Positions 50,706 to 59,285 of a DNA stretch of 64,000 nucleotides are shown piece by piece. Source of the stretch: an uncultured Treponema sp. (GTDB lineage Bacteria > Spirochaetota > Spirochaetia > Treponematales > Treponemataceae). Location of the stretch: positions 1 to 64,000 of the forward strand of contig CAMVDX010000005.1 of NCBI GenBank assembly GCA_947166355.1. The letters run 5' to 3'. Under the pieces are notes generated by a model. The model was not told where the DNA came from, made no database searches, and saw nothing but the letters and a program-made list of their open reading frames with translations. The first letter of the stretch is position 1. Each line of letters begins with the position of its first letter. The translations under genes were made by a program, and so were the position numbers.

Positions 50706-52190
50706 ATGAGAAAGAATAATTATGTTATTTTTGCGCTGGTATGTGTAATTTTTATTGCGCCTGTTTTGTTTACGGGCTGTGAAACACTTGATCAAATTGG
50801 AGATAAGGTTTCCGGAATTTTTGATGGTGGTAAAAAAGCTGAGAAGTCAGAAAGCTCAGAATCAGTGGCAGATAAAGGCGAGAAAATCAGTAAACCGAAA
50901 GCTTCTTCTGTAAAACCAGATTTCAGTAAGGCAGTAAAAACAGCTTCTTATAAGCTTCCGGATTCTTATGATACAGCATATTCATACAGAACAGATTCAG
51001 CTGATAAAACAATTTCGACCTTCATTAAATCAAAAAATGTAGATTCTCTGAGGTCAACAAATCCAGATGGATATGTAAAAACTGTTGTGGCAAAAATAAA
51101 TGAGATTGGCGGGAATGATTTTGAGCGTGTAAAAATGGCTCACGATGCAATCTGTGTTCTGGTAAGTTATGATGCAAAGAATTTTTGGGCTGGAACTGTG
51201 CCAGACCAGAGCTGGCAGAATGTAGTGAAAACAAAAACTGCAGTTTGTGAAGGGTACGCAAATCTGTTTCAAAAATTCTGCACGGAGTTAAAAATCAATT
51301 CGCAGAAGGTCAGCGGTTATGCGCGTGGCGTTGGTACAAATATTTCTACAGAAAAAAGCATCAGTTCAAATCATGCCTGGAATATTGTCTGTATTGATGG
51401 CAGCTGGTATGTAATTGACTGTACCTGGGATTCAGGTTATATGAGCGGAAAATCGTCAGTGCAGTCGTATACTACAGACTGGTTGTTTTTAAAACCGGAA
51501 TATTCTATTTATACTCATTTTCCGTCTGAAGCAAAAAATCAGCTTATTCAGCCGCCTTTGACTCTTAATGAGTTTTCTTTCCTGCCTGACTTCCGCCCTA
51601 AGCTGTTCGAGATTACAGGAGACAGCTTACTTTCTGTTAAAAAGACAAATCCTGCTGATGATATTTATGAGCTTGAATATAAGGTCAAAGAGGGTTACTC
51701 CCTTTCATGGACTGCAAATATGGTTGGTGGGAATGAGCTTAAAAACAGAATCTGGACTGAAAATGACGGAAATAATGGAACGACGAGTTTTTCATTCCCT
51801 GAGCCGGATGTTTATATGATTACGGTTTATTACTGGAAGGATGGTGCAAAATCTGGGCATAGTTGTGGTCAGTTCCTTTTTAATGCTTTTAGCGGAAGCG
51901 ATGTAACTTATGCAACTTCATATCCAACAAAGTCAAAATCTGCAAAGCTTATAACTCCAATTCAAAGTCCTTTGAAAGCTGGAGAAACTGTTTTGTTTGA
52001 AGTATTCTGCGAGGACCGCCCATTTGTAGCAGTAATTGCAGGTAAAAACTTTATCCAGCTCGAAAATGATGGTACCGGTACTTTCACAGGTGAAATTGAA
52101 ATTCCAGCCGGCACTAAGAGAATCTCCATTGGTCTTGCGACCAAACAAACCGGCAGTTATGAAACTCTGGCTGTGTTTGAGGTGAAATAA
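50706..52190 (+). CDS. Transglutaminase-like (KLT-type) lipoprotein
   Basis: 494 residues. The signal peptide ends LFTGC with the lipid-anchor Cys at about residue 25. A Lys/Ser-rich spacer follows to about residue 75. The transglutaminase-like domain has the full triad: Cys in TAVCEGYANLF near 181, His in SSNHAWNIV near 222 and Asp in WYVIDCTWDSG near 239. Such domains act as peptidases or cross-linking enzymes on proteins or cell wall. The C-terminal 200 residues look like two beta-sandwich modules. The next gene starts 12 bases after the stop, so they form an operon. Confidence 0.83.
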   Translation: MRKNNYVIFALVCVIFIAPVLFTGCETLDQIGDKVSGIFDGGKKAEKSESSESVADKGEKISKPKASSVKPDFSKAVKTASYKLPDSYDTAYSYRTDSADKTISTFIKSKNVDSLRSTNPDGYVKTVVAKINEIGGNDFERVKMAHDAICVLVSYDAKNFWAGTVPDQSWQNVVKTKTAVCEGYANLFQKFCTELKINSQKVSGYARGVGTNISTEKSISSNHAWNIVCIDGSWYVIDCTWDSGYMSGKSSVQSYTTDWLFLKPEYSIYTHFPSEAKNQLIQPPLTLNEFSFLPDFRPKLFEITGDSLLSVKKTNPADDIYELEYKVKEGYSLSWTANMVGGNELKNRIWTENDGNNGTTSFSFPEPDVYMITVYYWKDGAKSGHSCGQFLFNAFSGSDVTYATSYPTKSKSAKLITPIQSPLKAGETVLFEVFCEDRPFVAVIAGKNFIQLENDGTGTFTGEIEIPAGTKRISIGLATKQTGSYETLAVFEVK

Positions 52191-52202
52191 TATTTTGGAA
52201 AA

Positions 52203-53312
52203 ATGGAGAAGAATTTGAAGAAATTATTTAGTCTTATTTGTGTATTATTAGTATTTGTAACAACACTGTATTGTGAAATCAGATATATAGAAATTGACAG
52301 CATCAAAAATGTGCCTGTGATTGAAATAAAAAATATTGAAGATTTTGAAGCAATTATTAATGAATATGGAGTCAGAATCGGATATCTTCAAAAATCAATT
52401 GATTCGACTAAGACGGGAAGAAATATTTATAATGGTTTGACACTTTATATTATCGCTGACTCGGTATATTTCTCTTTTCCGATGAAAGGGTATTTGACAC
52501 TAACTGATTATAAGAATGGTATTACAAAGAAATTTGAAAATGGTTCTGATTATAATAGAGCCGTTTCGCTTGGATTCGATAGTTCCAAAGTTTATTATTA
52601 TTATACGTGTAATTCTTTTTCTTCTGTTGAAGATTGCATGGATGCTTTTAATAATGGATTTGTAGATACTCGAAAAAATGATTATGGAAGCCGGGCAGAT
52701 GATTCTACAGCATATTATAATGCAAAAAAATTAGGTTATTCAAATTATTCTGATTATAGTGAATACATTGAATATACAAATAAAGGGTTTAATAATAAGG
52801 CTGATTGGCAAATTGCAAAAGCAAAAGGATTTAATAAAGGTGGGGACTATTATAATGCTACAGAAAATGGATTTTTTGATTATCAGTCTTTCAATGCAGC
52901 ACAAGGATTAGGACTTTCAAACAATGAGGACTATCAAAAATATAATCTGATTATTTCTAGCATTGAACGAATAATGAAAGAAAGAAATCTTGAAAAGAAG
53001 AATGCAATTATTTATTACTACATTCAAAATCTGCAAAAAGGCGAGATGGCAATTTCTGCATTAGTATCATCGATGGAAGAATTATATAACACTCAGTCAG
53101 AAAATCTTTCAAAAGCAATGGACTTTTGGTATAGCAATATGAAGTATCAAGATGGAAGTGCTTATAAGAATGATTCGCGTTATGCCAATACAAAGATTAT
53201 GAAGATAAAAACTCTTTTTTCACAACAAAGTTTAGTAGATTTCTTAAGTACAGAGGATATTTCTGGATTGGGAACATTTAATAAGAAAACAGAGATTTTT
53301 AAGAGGAAATAG
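52203..53312 (+). CDS. Exported protein with repeated DY..A...GF motifs
   Basis: 369 residues from ATG 52203, or 365 from TTG 52215, which has a well placed GGAG (52205-52208) and gives a more usual signal peptide (MKKLFSLICVLLVFVTTLYC). The centre (about residues 118-260) carries short units of 14-24 residues: SDYNRAVSLGF, TAYYNAKKLGY, ADWQIAKAKGF, GDYYNATENGF, QSFNAAQGLGL. They alternate aromatic, Ala and Gly-Phe positions and are probably paired helices. I do not recognise a named family. It is the second gene of the lipoprotein operon. Confidence 0.65.
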   Translation: MEKNLKKLFSLICVLLVFVTTLYCEIRYIEIDSIKNVPVIEIKNIEDFEAIINEYGVRIGYLQKSIDSTKTGRNIYNGLTLYIIADSVYFSFPMKGYLTLTDYKNGITKKFENGSDYNRAVSLGFDSSKVYYYYTCNSFSSVEDCMDAFNNGFVDTRKNDYGSRADDSTAYYNAKKLGYSNYSDYSEYIEYTNKGFNNKADWQIAKAKGFNKGGDYYNATENGFFDYQSFNAAQGLGLSNNEDYQKYNLIISSIERIMKERNLEKKNAIIYYYIQNLQKGEMAISALVSSMEELYNTQSENLSKAMDFWYSNMKYQDGSAYKNDSRYANTKIMKIKTLFSQQSLVDFLSTEDISGLGTFNKKTEIFKRK

Positions 53313-53336
53313 ATTTTTATCTGCGCAAGGGATTGG

Positions 53337-53437
53337 AGGGGTGAGTGTTAGCGAAAACACGCGATAGCGTGGTCGGAGGCGAGAGCCGGAGCCCCGCAAA
53401 GCCCGACCGACAGCGAAGCTGGCGGATGCGCCCAAAA
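53337..53437 (+). repeat. GC-rich dispersed repeat (family E), copy at 53.3 kb
   Basis: GGGGTGAGTGTTAGCG..., GCGATAGCGTGG..., GAGCCGGAGCCCCGCAAAGC..., CCGACC...AGCGAAGC and GCGCCCAAAAGGC. It matches 1284-1403 in order, and like that copy it ends just before the promoter of a plus-strand gene. Confidence 0.6.
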
Positions 53438-53445
53438 GGCTTTTA

Positions 53446-53454
53446 TGATATAAT
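53446..53454 (+). promoter_or_regulatory. Extended -10 promoter of the nuclease gene (leaderless)
   Basis: TGATATAAT at 53446-53454, with eight bases to the ATG at 53463. No good -35 box, which fits an extended -10, and no ribosome site. Confidence 0.55.
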
Positions 53455-53462
53455 TTTATCGT

Positions 53463-54359
53463 ATGGCTGGCAGAACGAAAATTGTTTTTCTTGCGACTTT
53501 GCTTTGGGTTTTGTGCGGGGTGCAGGGACTGTTTGGGGATGAGGAGAACTCGGCGCTTTTTTGGGGGAATCCTTCGGATGCGGTATCTGATAAAGACGCT
53601 GATGAGGCGCTGCATAATTATCTGATGGAAAAACCGCAGTTTACACTTTCATATAACCGCGAGGCTTTGATTCCAAACTGGGTTGCCTGGCATCTTTCTT
53701 CTTCTGACCTTGGAAATGCTGACCGTGCAAATACATTTCGCCCGGATACTTCGCTTCCTGAAGGCTGGTATGCAGTTCGCAAAAATGATTACAAATTTAC
53801 TGTGTATGGTTTTGATCGCGGGCATATTTGTCCTTCGGCAGACCGTACGGCAACCGCTGAAGATAACAGCATGACTTTTCTGATGACGAACATGGTGCCG
53901 CAGGCTCCTGACAATAACCGCGTAGTCTGGGTGGCTCTGGAAAAATATGAGCGTGAGCTTGTTTTGCAGGGTAATGAAGCTTATATTTTTGCAGGTTCTT
54001 ATGGAAAGGGCGGTACGGGAGATAAGGGTTATTTTGAAGAAATTCCAGTTGTGCTGAAGGATGGAACGGAGCTTTCAATAACGGTTCCTTCTTATACCTG
54101 GAAAATTATTTTAATTTTATCTGAAGGTGAACAGGATTTTGAGCGGATTACTGGTGAGGTGGAGAACTCTGGTGGAATAGAACTGATGGCAGTTTGCGTT
54201 CCAAACGAAGAAGGCTGCGGAAAAAATGGCAGCTGGCAGCAGTATTTGTGTAGTGTTGATTATATTGAAGAAATTACAGGGTATGACTTTTTCGAGCTCC
54301 TGCCTGATGAAGTTGAAGAGGAGCTAGAAAGTAAGATTTTTAGCTGGGAAAAAGACTGA
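53463..54359 (+). CDS. Secreted DNA/RNA non-specific endonuclease (beta-beta-alpha-metal)
   Basis: 298 residues with a signal peptide (KIVFLATLLWVLCGVQGLFG, residues 6-25). The NUC1/EndA-type active site is DRGHICPSADRT near residue 119-130, with the catalytic His, and the metal-binding Asn in TNMVPQAPDNN about 25 residues later. The tail is acidic. It probably cuts extracellular nucleic acid for nutrient use or defence against neutrophil traps. It stands alone after the family E repeat and ends before a family B hairpin. Confidence 0.9.
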   Translation: MAGRTKIVFLATLLWVLCGVQGLFGDEENSALFWGNPSDAVSDKDADEALHNYLMEKPQFTLSYNREALIPNWVAWHLSSSDLGNADRANTFRPDTSLPEGWYAVRKNDYKFTVYGFDRGHICPSADRTATAEDNSMTFLMTNMVPQAPDNNRVVWVALEKYERELVLQGNEAYIFAGSYGKGGTGDKGYFEEIPVVLKDGTELSITVPSYTWKIILILSEGEQDFERITGEVENSGGIELMAVCVPNEEGCGKNGSWQQYLCSVDYIEEITGYDFFELLPDEVEEELESKIFSWEKD

Positions 54360-54384
54360 GGCGCTGTAAAATAATTGAAATGAG

Positions 54385-54405
54385 ATCCTGAAACAAGTTC
54401 AGGAT
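54385..54405. repeat. Family B hairpin after the nuclease gene
   Basis: ATCCTGAA-acaag-TTCAGGAT, followed by GACATAG. Same layout as 48988-49008 and 60364-60384 with compensating base changes in the arms. It may act as a weak terminator. Confidence 0.7.
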
Positions 54406-54474
54406 GACATAGACCGATTAGGAAGACATATGCTGTTTTTGTTGACGTACGCCGGTCGTGATTCGGCTTATTTC

Positions 54475-56565
54475 TTATTGAACGCTGTAGAGCAGGTCTT
54501 CGTAGCTTGGGAAAGGATTGTACTCTTCGCCAAGCAAAGGTTCAATCTGATCAGCGATGGAACGTACGGCTTCCATTGCAGGAATTACGATTTTTGCGTA
54601 AGCGTGAGCGCGCTGCATAAGGTCTGCAATTGCGCGTGTTTCTTCGTGCTTCTTTGCGAGCTCATCGGCTTTATTTGAAAGATCGTTTACCAGAGTGTTC
54701 AGCTTTTCCATAAGCTTGAGGCCGGCGTTACACATTGTCATAACTCGCTGCATTTTGAACTCTGTGTCAGCAAGAACATTCAGATATTTGAAGGCAGCCG
54801 GAATAATATCCTTGTGAACCATCTCAAGCATTGTGTTAGATTCAATGTTTATAACCTGGCAGTATTTTTCAAGCTTGATGTCGTAGTGGCTCTTCATTTC
54901 CTCTGGTGTATAAATGCCGAGGCGTGTAAAGAGGTCGATATTTTTCTGGTCAATATAGTGCTCGATTGCTTTTGGTGTTGTGCGGTAGTTTTTAAGGCCG
55001 CGCTTTTCTGCTTCTTCAATCCATTCCTGGCCGTAGCCGTTTCCGTTGAAGAGAATGCGCCAGTGAGCAGTGATTTCGCGCTTAATCAGCTTCTGGAGGT
55101 CTGAGTCGAAATCCTTGGAACCTTCCAGTTCGTCAGCAAAGGCGCGGAGAGAATCTGCCAGAATTGCATTCATTATTGTATTTGGACCGCTGATAGAAAG
55201 AGCACTTCCTACAGAGCGGAACTCAAAACGATTTCCGGTAAAGGCAAAAGGAGAAGTTCTGTTGCGGTCTGTTGAATCCTTTGGAATTGGAGGAAGTACA
55301 TCTACGCCGATTGTAAGCTTGCCGCCTTTTTTACCGTCGTAGTCTGTGCCGTCTTTGATTGCTTTGAGAACGGCATCAAGCTCATCACCAACGAAAACAG
55401 AAATAATTGCAGGAGGCGCTTCGTTTGCTCCAAGACGGTGGTCGTTTCCGGCAGAGGCTACAGAGTAACGGAGCAAATCCTGATTTTCATCTACTGCTTT
55501 AATTACGGCTGTGAGGAAAAGAAGGAACTGGGCATTATCGCGCGGAGTTTTTCCAGGACTGAAGAGGTTTTCGCCAAGGTCTGTTGCGATAGACCAGTTG
55601 TTATGTTTACCGCTTCCGTTTACGCCTTCAAATGGTTTTTCGTGGAGAAGGCAGATAAGGCCATGACGGCGTGCTACCTTTTTCATGATTTCCATTGTCA
55701 GCTGATTCTGGTCAGCTGCGAGGTTAGAAGTTGTAAAGATTGGAGCCATCTCGTGTTGAGCCGGTGCAACTTCGTTGTGTTCTGTTTTTGCGTAGATTCC
55801 AAGCTTCCAGAGCTCTTCATTCAAATCTTCCATGTATTTGATTACACGAGGTTTGATGGCTGCAAAGTACTGGTCATCCATTTCCTGGCCTTTTACAGGG
55901 CGGGCACCAAAAAGAGTTCGGCCGCACATTTTAAGGTCCTTGCGTTTCTGATAGAGCTTTTCATCAATTAAAAAATATTCCTGTTCTGGTCCCATGGTTG
56001 TAGTAACGTGTTTTGCCTTGTTACCAAAGAGCTTGAGAACGCGGAGGCTCTGCTCATTGATTGCTTCCATTGAGCGGAGGAGCGGAGTTTTTTTATCGAG
56101 AGCTTCGCCATTATAAGAACAGAAGGCTGTTGGAATACAAAGTGTATGGTCTTTTACAAAAGGATAAGAGGTTGGGTCCCATACAGTGTAACCGCGGGCT
56201 TCGAAGGTAGAACGCTTACCGCCGTTAGGGAAAGAAGAAGCATCAGGTTCACCTTTAATCAGTTCTTTTCCGCTAAAGCTCATTATGATTTTTCCTTCTT
56301 CGGCAGGAGTAAGAAAAGAGTCATGTTTTTCTGCGGTAATACCTGTGAGTGGCTGGAACCAGTGTGAATAGTGTGTGGCGCCTTTTGAAATTGCCCACTG
56401 TTTCATTGCTTCAGCAATTTGATTTGCGGCTTCCAGGTCGAGGGGAGTTCCTTCTTCCATTGTGTGCTTAAGTGCCTTAAAGGTCTGCGAAGGAAGCATT
56501 TCCTTCATAACTGTCTGATTAAAAACAAGACAACCAAAAAGTTCAGGAACATTAGTGTTTGACAT
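54475..56565 (-). CDS. glnN: Glutamine synthetase, type III
   Basis: Makes glutamine from glutamate, ammonia and ATP. It has 696 residues from the ATG at 56565 ([12 protein letters not shown]), with GGAG six bases upstream; an ATG four codons earlier is also possible. The length of about 700 residues and the motifs [48 protein letters not shown] and the [20 protein letters not shown] stretch (in pieces) are those of GSIII, found in Bacteroidetes, cyanobacteria and spirochaetes, not the 450-residue GSI. A consensus-like promoter lies 60 bases upstream. Confidence 0.97.
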   Translation of the reverse strand: MSNTNVPELFGCLVFNQTVMKEMLPSQTFKALKHTMEEGTPLDLEAANQIAEAMKQWAISKGATHYSHWFQPLTGITAEKHDSFLTPAEEGKIIMSFSGKELIKGEPDASSFPNGGKRSTFEARGYTVWDPTSYPFVKDHTLCIPTAFCSYNGEALDKKTPLLRSMEAINEQSLRVLKLFGNKAKHVTTTMGPEQEYFLIDEKLYQKRKDLKMCGRTLFGARPVKGQEMDDQYFAAIKPRVIKYMEDLNEELWKLGIYAKTEHNEVAPAQHEMAPIFTTSNLAADQNQLTMEIMKKVARRHGLICLLHEKPFEGVNGSGKHNNWSIATDLGENLFSPGKTPRDNAQFLLFLTAVIKAVDENQDLLRYSVASAGNDHRLGANEAPPAIISVFVGDELDAVLKAIKDGTDYDGKKGGKLTIGVDVLPPIPKDSTDRNRTSPFAFTGNRFEFRSVGSALSISGPNTIMNAILADSLRAFADELEGSKDFDSDLQKLIKREITAHWRILFNGNGYGQEWIEEAEKRGLKNYRTTPKAIEHYIDQKNIDLFTRLGIYTPEEMKSHYDIKLEKYCQVINIESNTMLEMVHKDIIPAAFKYLNVLADTEFKMQRVMTMCNAGLKLMEKLNTLVNDLSNKADELAKKHEETRAIADLMQRAHAYAKIVIPAMEAVRSIADQIEPLLGEEYNPFPSYEDLLYSVQ

Positions 56566-56624
56566 GAGAAACTCCATATTTTACCCGAGGAGGGCCGCAT
56601 CATTGCGAATAAAAATATAAAGAT

Positions 56625-56653
56625 ATTTTAATGATTTTAAGGGTTAGTTGCAA
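56625..56653 (-). promoter_or_regulatory. Promoter of glnN
   Basis: Minus strand: TTGCAA (56648-56653), a 17-base spacer and TAAAAT (56625-56630). The MITE ends about 20 bases upstream of the -35 box, so it replaced whatever control sequence lay further up. Confidence 0.6.
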
Positions 56654-56672
56654 TTGAATAATTATTTTCTTT

Positions 56673-56907
56673 CTTTGTTATACAGGGCTTCCGCATTATA
56701 AAAGATTTACGTAATCTTGGCGCGAGGGAGCGGGGCGTGGTACAAAAACACTCTTTTTGTGGCTGCCGCGGAAGCGGCAGGTGTAATAGTTTCTATACCA
56801 CAAAAAGCGTGTAGCGCATTATTGCGCGGTTTTGTACCACGAAGCCGCGACCGGAAGCCATGTTTTCAGAATTTTGTTTTATAATGCGGAAGCCCTGCTT
56901 TGTTATA
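56673..56907. mobile_element. 215-base MITE with 21-base inverted ends and 10-base target duplication
   Basis: The element (56683-56897) starts CAGGGCTTCCGCATTATA and ends with the exact reverse complement; each terminal repeat is 21 bases with no mismatch. Both sides are flanked by the direct repeat CTTTGTTATA (56673-56682 and 56898-56907). Inside are further inverted arms: GTGGTACAAAA (56737-56747) with TTTTGTACCAC (56830-56840), CTTTTTGTGG (56753-56762) with CCACAAAAAG (56798-56807), and CTGCCGC-ggaa-GCGGCAG (56763-56780). There is no coding capacity, so it must have been moved by a transposase encoded elsewhere. Confidence 0.88.
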
Positions 56908-57028
56908 GGTGATGGCCCAAAAGCTTACTTCCTAGTGTCATTCTGAATGCTACAGTGTATTCGCACGTGTCTGGTACTAAGGTTCAGCATTTCGATACTT
57001 TTTGTAAATAAGTGTGCTTTAATTGGGG

Positions 57029-58771
57029 TTAGAAAGATTTGTATAATTCTTCCAGAAGTTTTTCGGGGGTGAGGCTGTAGGATTGGGGATCGAGTTCTTG
57101 AGAAAGAAGTGCGTGATGTTCTGCTGCTGTTATGGCTGCTGAGCGGGCAGTGTAGTCCTGGGCGAGTAGGGCGGCGGTGAGGCCTGCTAAAATGTCGCCG
57201 CTTCCGCCTTTTGCGAGTGACTGTGCTCCGTCCGCGATTATAAAAGTTTCGCCCTCACTCGCAATAAACGTATTCGCGCTTTTCATAATTACTGTGGTAC
57301 GCGGAAAGAGCGAAGTAAGAAAATTACCGGCGGTGATTTTTACTTCCGGCGAGTTAGCGAGAGCGGTAATTGAACAGATTTCTGGCGGAAGGTTTGCGGA
57401 AAGGCTGGAGATTTCCGAGCTTTGCTGTGGATTGTCAGTTGCGCTCGCGCCGGATGCTGCGCCTGATAATGCGCCTGCCCTTGCCCAGCTTATGCAGACT
57501 TCGAGAAGTTTACTGAGTTCTGAAAGATGCGGCGTGAGCACGATTCTTGCGTCCTCACATTCGTTGAGCTCTTTTAAGAACTGCGGAAATTCCGGGCTCG
57601 TGAGAACTCCGGCGTCTAATACTGCGGCCGGTGATTTTGAAGATTTAAACCATTCTAAAAGTGTGCTTGCGGCCTGTTTTGGGAACTCTGTAAAGCCCGA
57701 GCCCATTGCGATGCAGGTTGTTTTTTTTGGAATGGAATCGGCAATCATAAGTGAAGGGGAGATTCTGAACTGATTGAGATTTGACTCCTGCGTTTTTATA
57801 AGACTTGTAAGTCCGCTGCCAAAGTTCATAGCGGCAGTTGCGGAAAGAATTGCAGCACCGGCTTTGTCGCCGCACATTACCGCGGTGTGGCCGTATTTTC
57901 CTTTGTGGGCGGCGCGGTCTTTGCGGAGGGGGAGGACTCGGTCGTCGGGTTGTATAAGATATAGATTGCTTCGTCCTTTGGACTCGCAATGATGGAAATC
58001 TTGACTTTCGGACTCGTAATGACGGGCATCTTGTCCTTCGGAGTCGCAATTATGAGAATTCCGTTCTTCAGACTTCCAATGATGGGAATCCTCTGGTTTG
58101 GAATGATTTGGATTTTCAAACTTATGGCGTGAAATTCCAAGGTCAGCGACAATAATTTCTCCGCATACAGCCTTTGCCTTATCCGAATAAAGTGTGAGCT
58201 TTTGACAGCCCATTGTTATAGTATAATCTGCCGCAAACTCAAGAGCAGACGGAATGTCGCAGGCAATTTTAATTGCACGGTTGGCATTCATTATGTCTAT
58301 GATTTTTTTAATTTGGGGAGAAAGTTCACCATGAAAACCGGTGCCATAAATGCAGTCAATCACAAAGTCGCCGGAAGCTAAAGCTTTACAGATTTTTTCG
58401 AGGTGGCTGACATCTGTGCTTTCCGCTGTGTTTGTGTCTTTACTTATTTCTTTGATTTTTACTCCAAGCCGTCTGCACATTTCGTATTGAGCTTTTGCTT
58501 CGTCGGCGGTTGGTGGTTCTAAAGCTGCCACTGTTACATCAAACTTATCCTGCAGAAGTCTTGCGAGTGCGTAACCGTCTCCTCCGTTATTGCCTTTGCC
58601 ACAGATGATTAGTACTGATTTGCATATTTCATTTTGTCTTGCTACGGATTTTTCTTCAACAAAATCAGCCATAGCCCTTGCGGCATTTTCCATCATGAGA
58701 AAAGGCGGAATAGCGAAATTTTCTTTAGCGAGTTTTTCGAGTTTGGAAGGATTTATAAATATTTTTTGCAT
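57029..58771 (-). CDS. nnrD: Bifunctional NAD(P)H-hydrate epimerase / dehydratase
   Basis: Repairs damaged NAD(P)H hydrates. It has 580 residues, longer than the usual 490-520. The N-terminal epimerase (YjeF_N, about 1-215) shows MMENAARAMADFV, VLIICGKGNNGGDGYALAR and DCIYGTGFHG. The C-terminal dehydratase (about 275-580) is a ribokinase-fold enzyme with GKYGHTAVMCGDKAGA, ALPMAMGSGF-like AMGSGFTE and GGSGDILAGLTAAL near residue 530. Between them, residues about 225-272 are four diverged ten-residue repeats made by translated family A DNA (see repeat entry). A weak ribosome site precedes the ATG. Domain calls are strong. Confidence 0.92.
   Translation of the reverse strand: MQKIFINPSKLEKLAKENFAIPPFLMMENAARAMADFVEEKSVARQNEICKSVLIICGKGNNGGDGYALARLLQDKFDVTVAALEPPTADEAKAQYEMCRRLGVKIKEISKDTNTAESTDVSHLEKICKALASGDFVIDCIYGTGFHGELSPQIKKIIDIMNANRAIKIACDIPSALEFAADYTITMGCQKLTLYSDKAKAVCGEIIVADLGISRHKFENPNHSKPEDSHHWKSEERNSHNCDSEGQDARHYESESQDFHHCESKGRSNLYLIQPDDRVLPLRKDRAAHKGKYGHTAVMCGDKAGAAILSATAAMNFGSGLTSLIKTQESNLNQFRISPSLMIADSIPKKTTCIAMGSGFTEFPKQAASTLLEWFKSSKSPAAVLDAGVLTSPEFPQFLKELNECEDARIVLTPHLSELSKLLEVCISWARAGALSGAASGASATDNPQQSSEISSLSANLPPEICSITALANSPEVKITAGNFLTSLFPRTTVIMKSANTFIASEGETFIIADGAQSLAKGGSGDILAGLTAALLAQDYTARSAAITAAEHHALLSQELDPQSYSLTPEKLLEELYKSF
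57955..58100 (-). repeat. Translated family A repeat array inside nnrD
   Basis: The minus strand holds four 30-base units. The last reads CATCATTGCGAGTCCAAAGG then ACGAAGCAATC, close to the intergenic TCATTGCGAGcctgaagggCGAAGCAATCC text. In protein these are HHWKSEERNS, HNCDSEGQDA, RHYESESQDF and HHCESKGRSN. The frame is kept because the unit length is a multiple of three. The array lies exactly between the two enzyme domains. Confidence 0.85.
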
Positions 58772-58782
58772 AGGTAAAACAT

Positions 58783-58816
58783 GTGGTTTCGATACGGCTT
58801 CGCCTACTCAACCACC
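58783..58816. repeat. Family C repeat, intergenic copy
   Basis: GTGGTTTCGATACGGCTTCG then CCTACTCAACCACC. Arms GTGGTT/AACCAC. It lies between nnrD and the Lys-rich gene. Confidence 0.75.
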
Positions 58817-58818
58817 GG

Positions 58819-59196
58819 TTAATTAAAAATATCTTTAAAAGCATCACCGATATCTTTACCGGCTTTTTTTATGCCTTTGCCTGCTTTTTTTCCGGCATCC
58901 TTAATATCTTTTCCGGCATCTTTTGCGCCTTTTTTAACGGCATCCTTATCCTTTTCGGCTTCTTTTTTTGCCTTAGCCTTTTTCTTTTCAAGCTTCTTTT
59001 TTGTACGGTCAATTTTTCTATTGAGGGATGCTTCGCTCATGTCGGCATATTCGCCGGTACGAGTTTTCATTTTTGTCAGTTCAAGCTCGAGAGCAACGAT
59101 TTCTTTTGCGAGTGCTGTATCTACGGCAAACATTACCGGTTGTAAAAACATAAAGGCGCTAAGTATAATGGCAATTTTTCTTGTTGATTTTTTCAT
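58819..59196 (-). CDS. Exported lysine-rich amphipathic protein
   Basis: 125 residues with a signal peptide (MKKSTRKIAIILSAFMFLQPVMFA, residues 1-24). The mature part is short-helical and very basic: a coiled-coil-like start (KEIVALELELTKMKTR), a KKKLEKKKAKAKKEAEKDKD stretch, then a tandem motif of about 11 residues (KDAGKDIKDAG, KKAGKGIKKAG, KDIGDAFKDIF). Such A/G/K/D repeats can form amphipathic helices that lie on membranes or bind anionic polymers. GGAGG about 12 bases before the ATG. No family is recognised. Confidence 0.65.
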   Translation of the reverse strand: MKKSTRKIAIILSAFMFLQPVMFAVDTALAKEIVALELELTKMKTRTGEYADMSEASLNRKIDRTKKKLEKKKAKAKKEAEKDKDAVKKGAKDAGKDIKDAGKKAGKGIKKAGKDIGDAFKDIFN

Positions 59197-59230
59197 AATG
59201 GGCTTTATCCTCCTGAGGGAAAGTCATTAA

Positions 59231-59285
59231 ATAAGTTTGACAAGGCTTTTATCGTAGTGTGTGAAGTGTGCCTTGACAAACTTAT
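59231..59285. repeat. Long inverted repeat at the 3' end of lgt
   Basis: ATAAGTTTGACAAGGC (59231-59246) and GCCTTGACAAACTTAT (59270-59285) are complementary at 15 of 16 positions, with a 23-base loop. The right arm includes the lgt stop codon. No T-tract follows on the minus strand, so it may protect or process the mRNA, not end it. Confidence 0.65.

Larger units (their letters stand above)
56566..57028. other. Intergenic region holding the glnN promoter and a MITE
   Basis: 463 bases between glnN and nnrD, both on the minus strand. It holds the glnN promoter (56625-56653) and the 215-base element at 56683-56897. In 56908-57028 I see nothing beyond a degraded GTGTCATTCTGAATGC piece related to family B. 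Confidence 0.6.
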
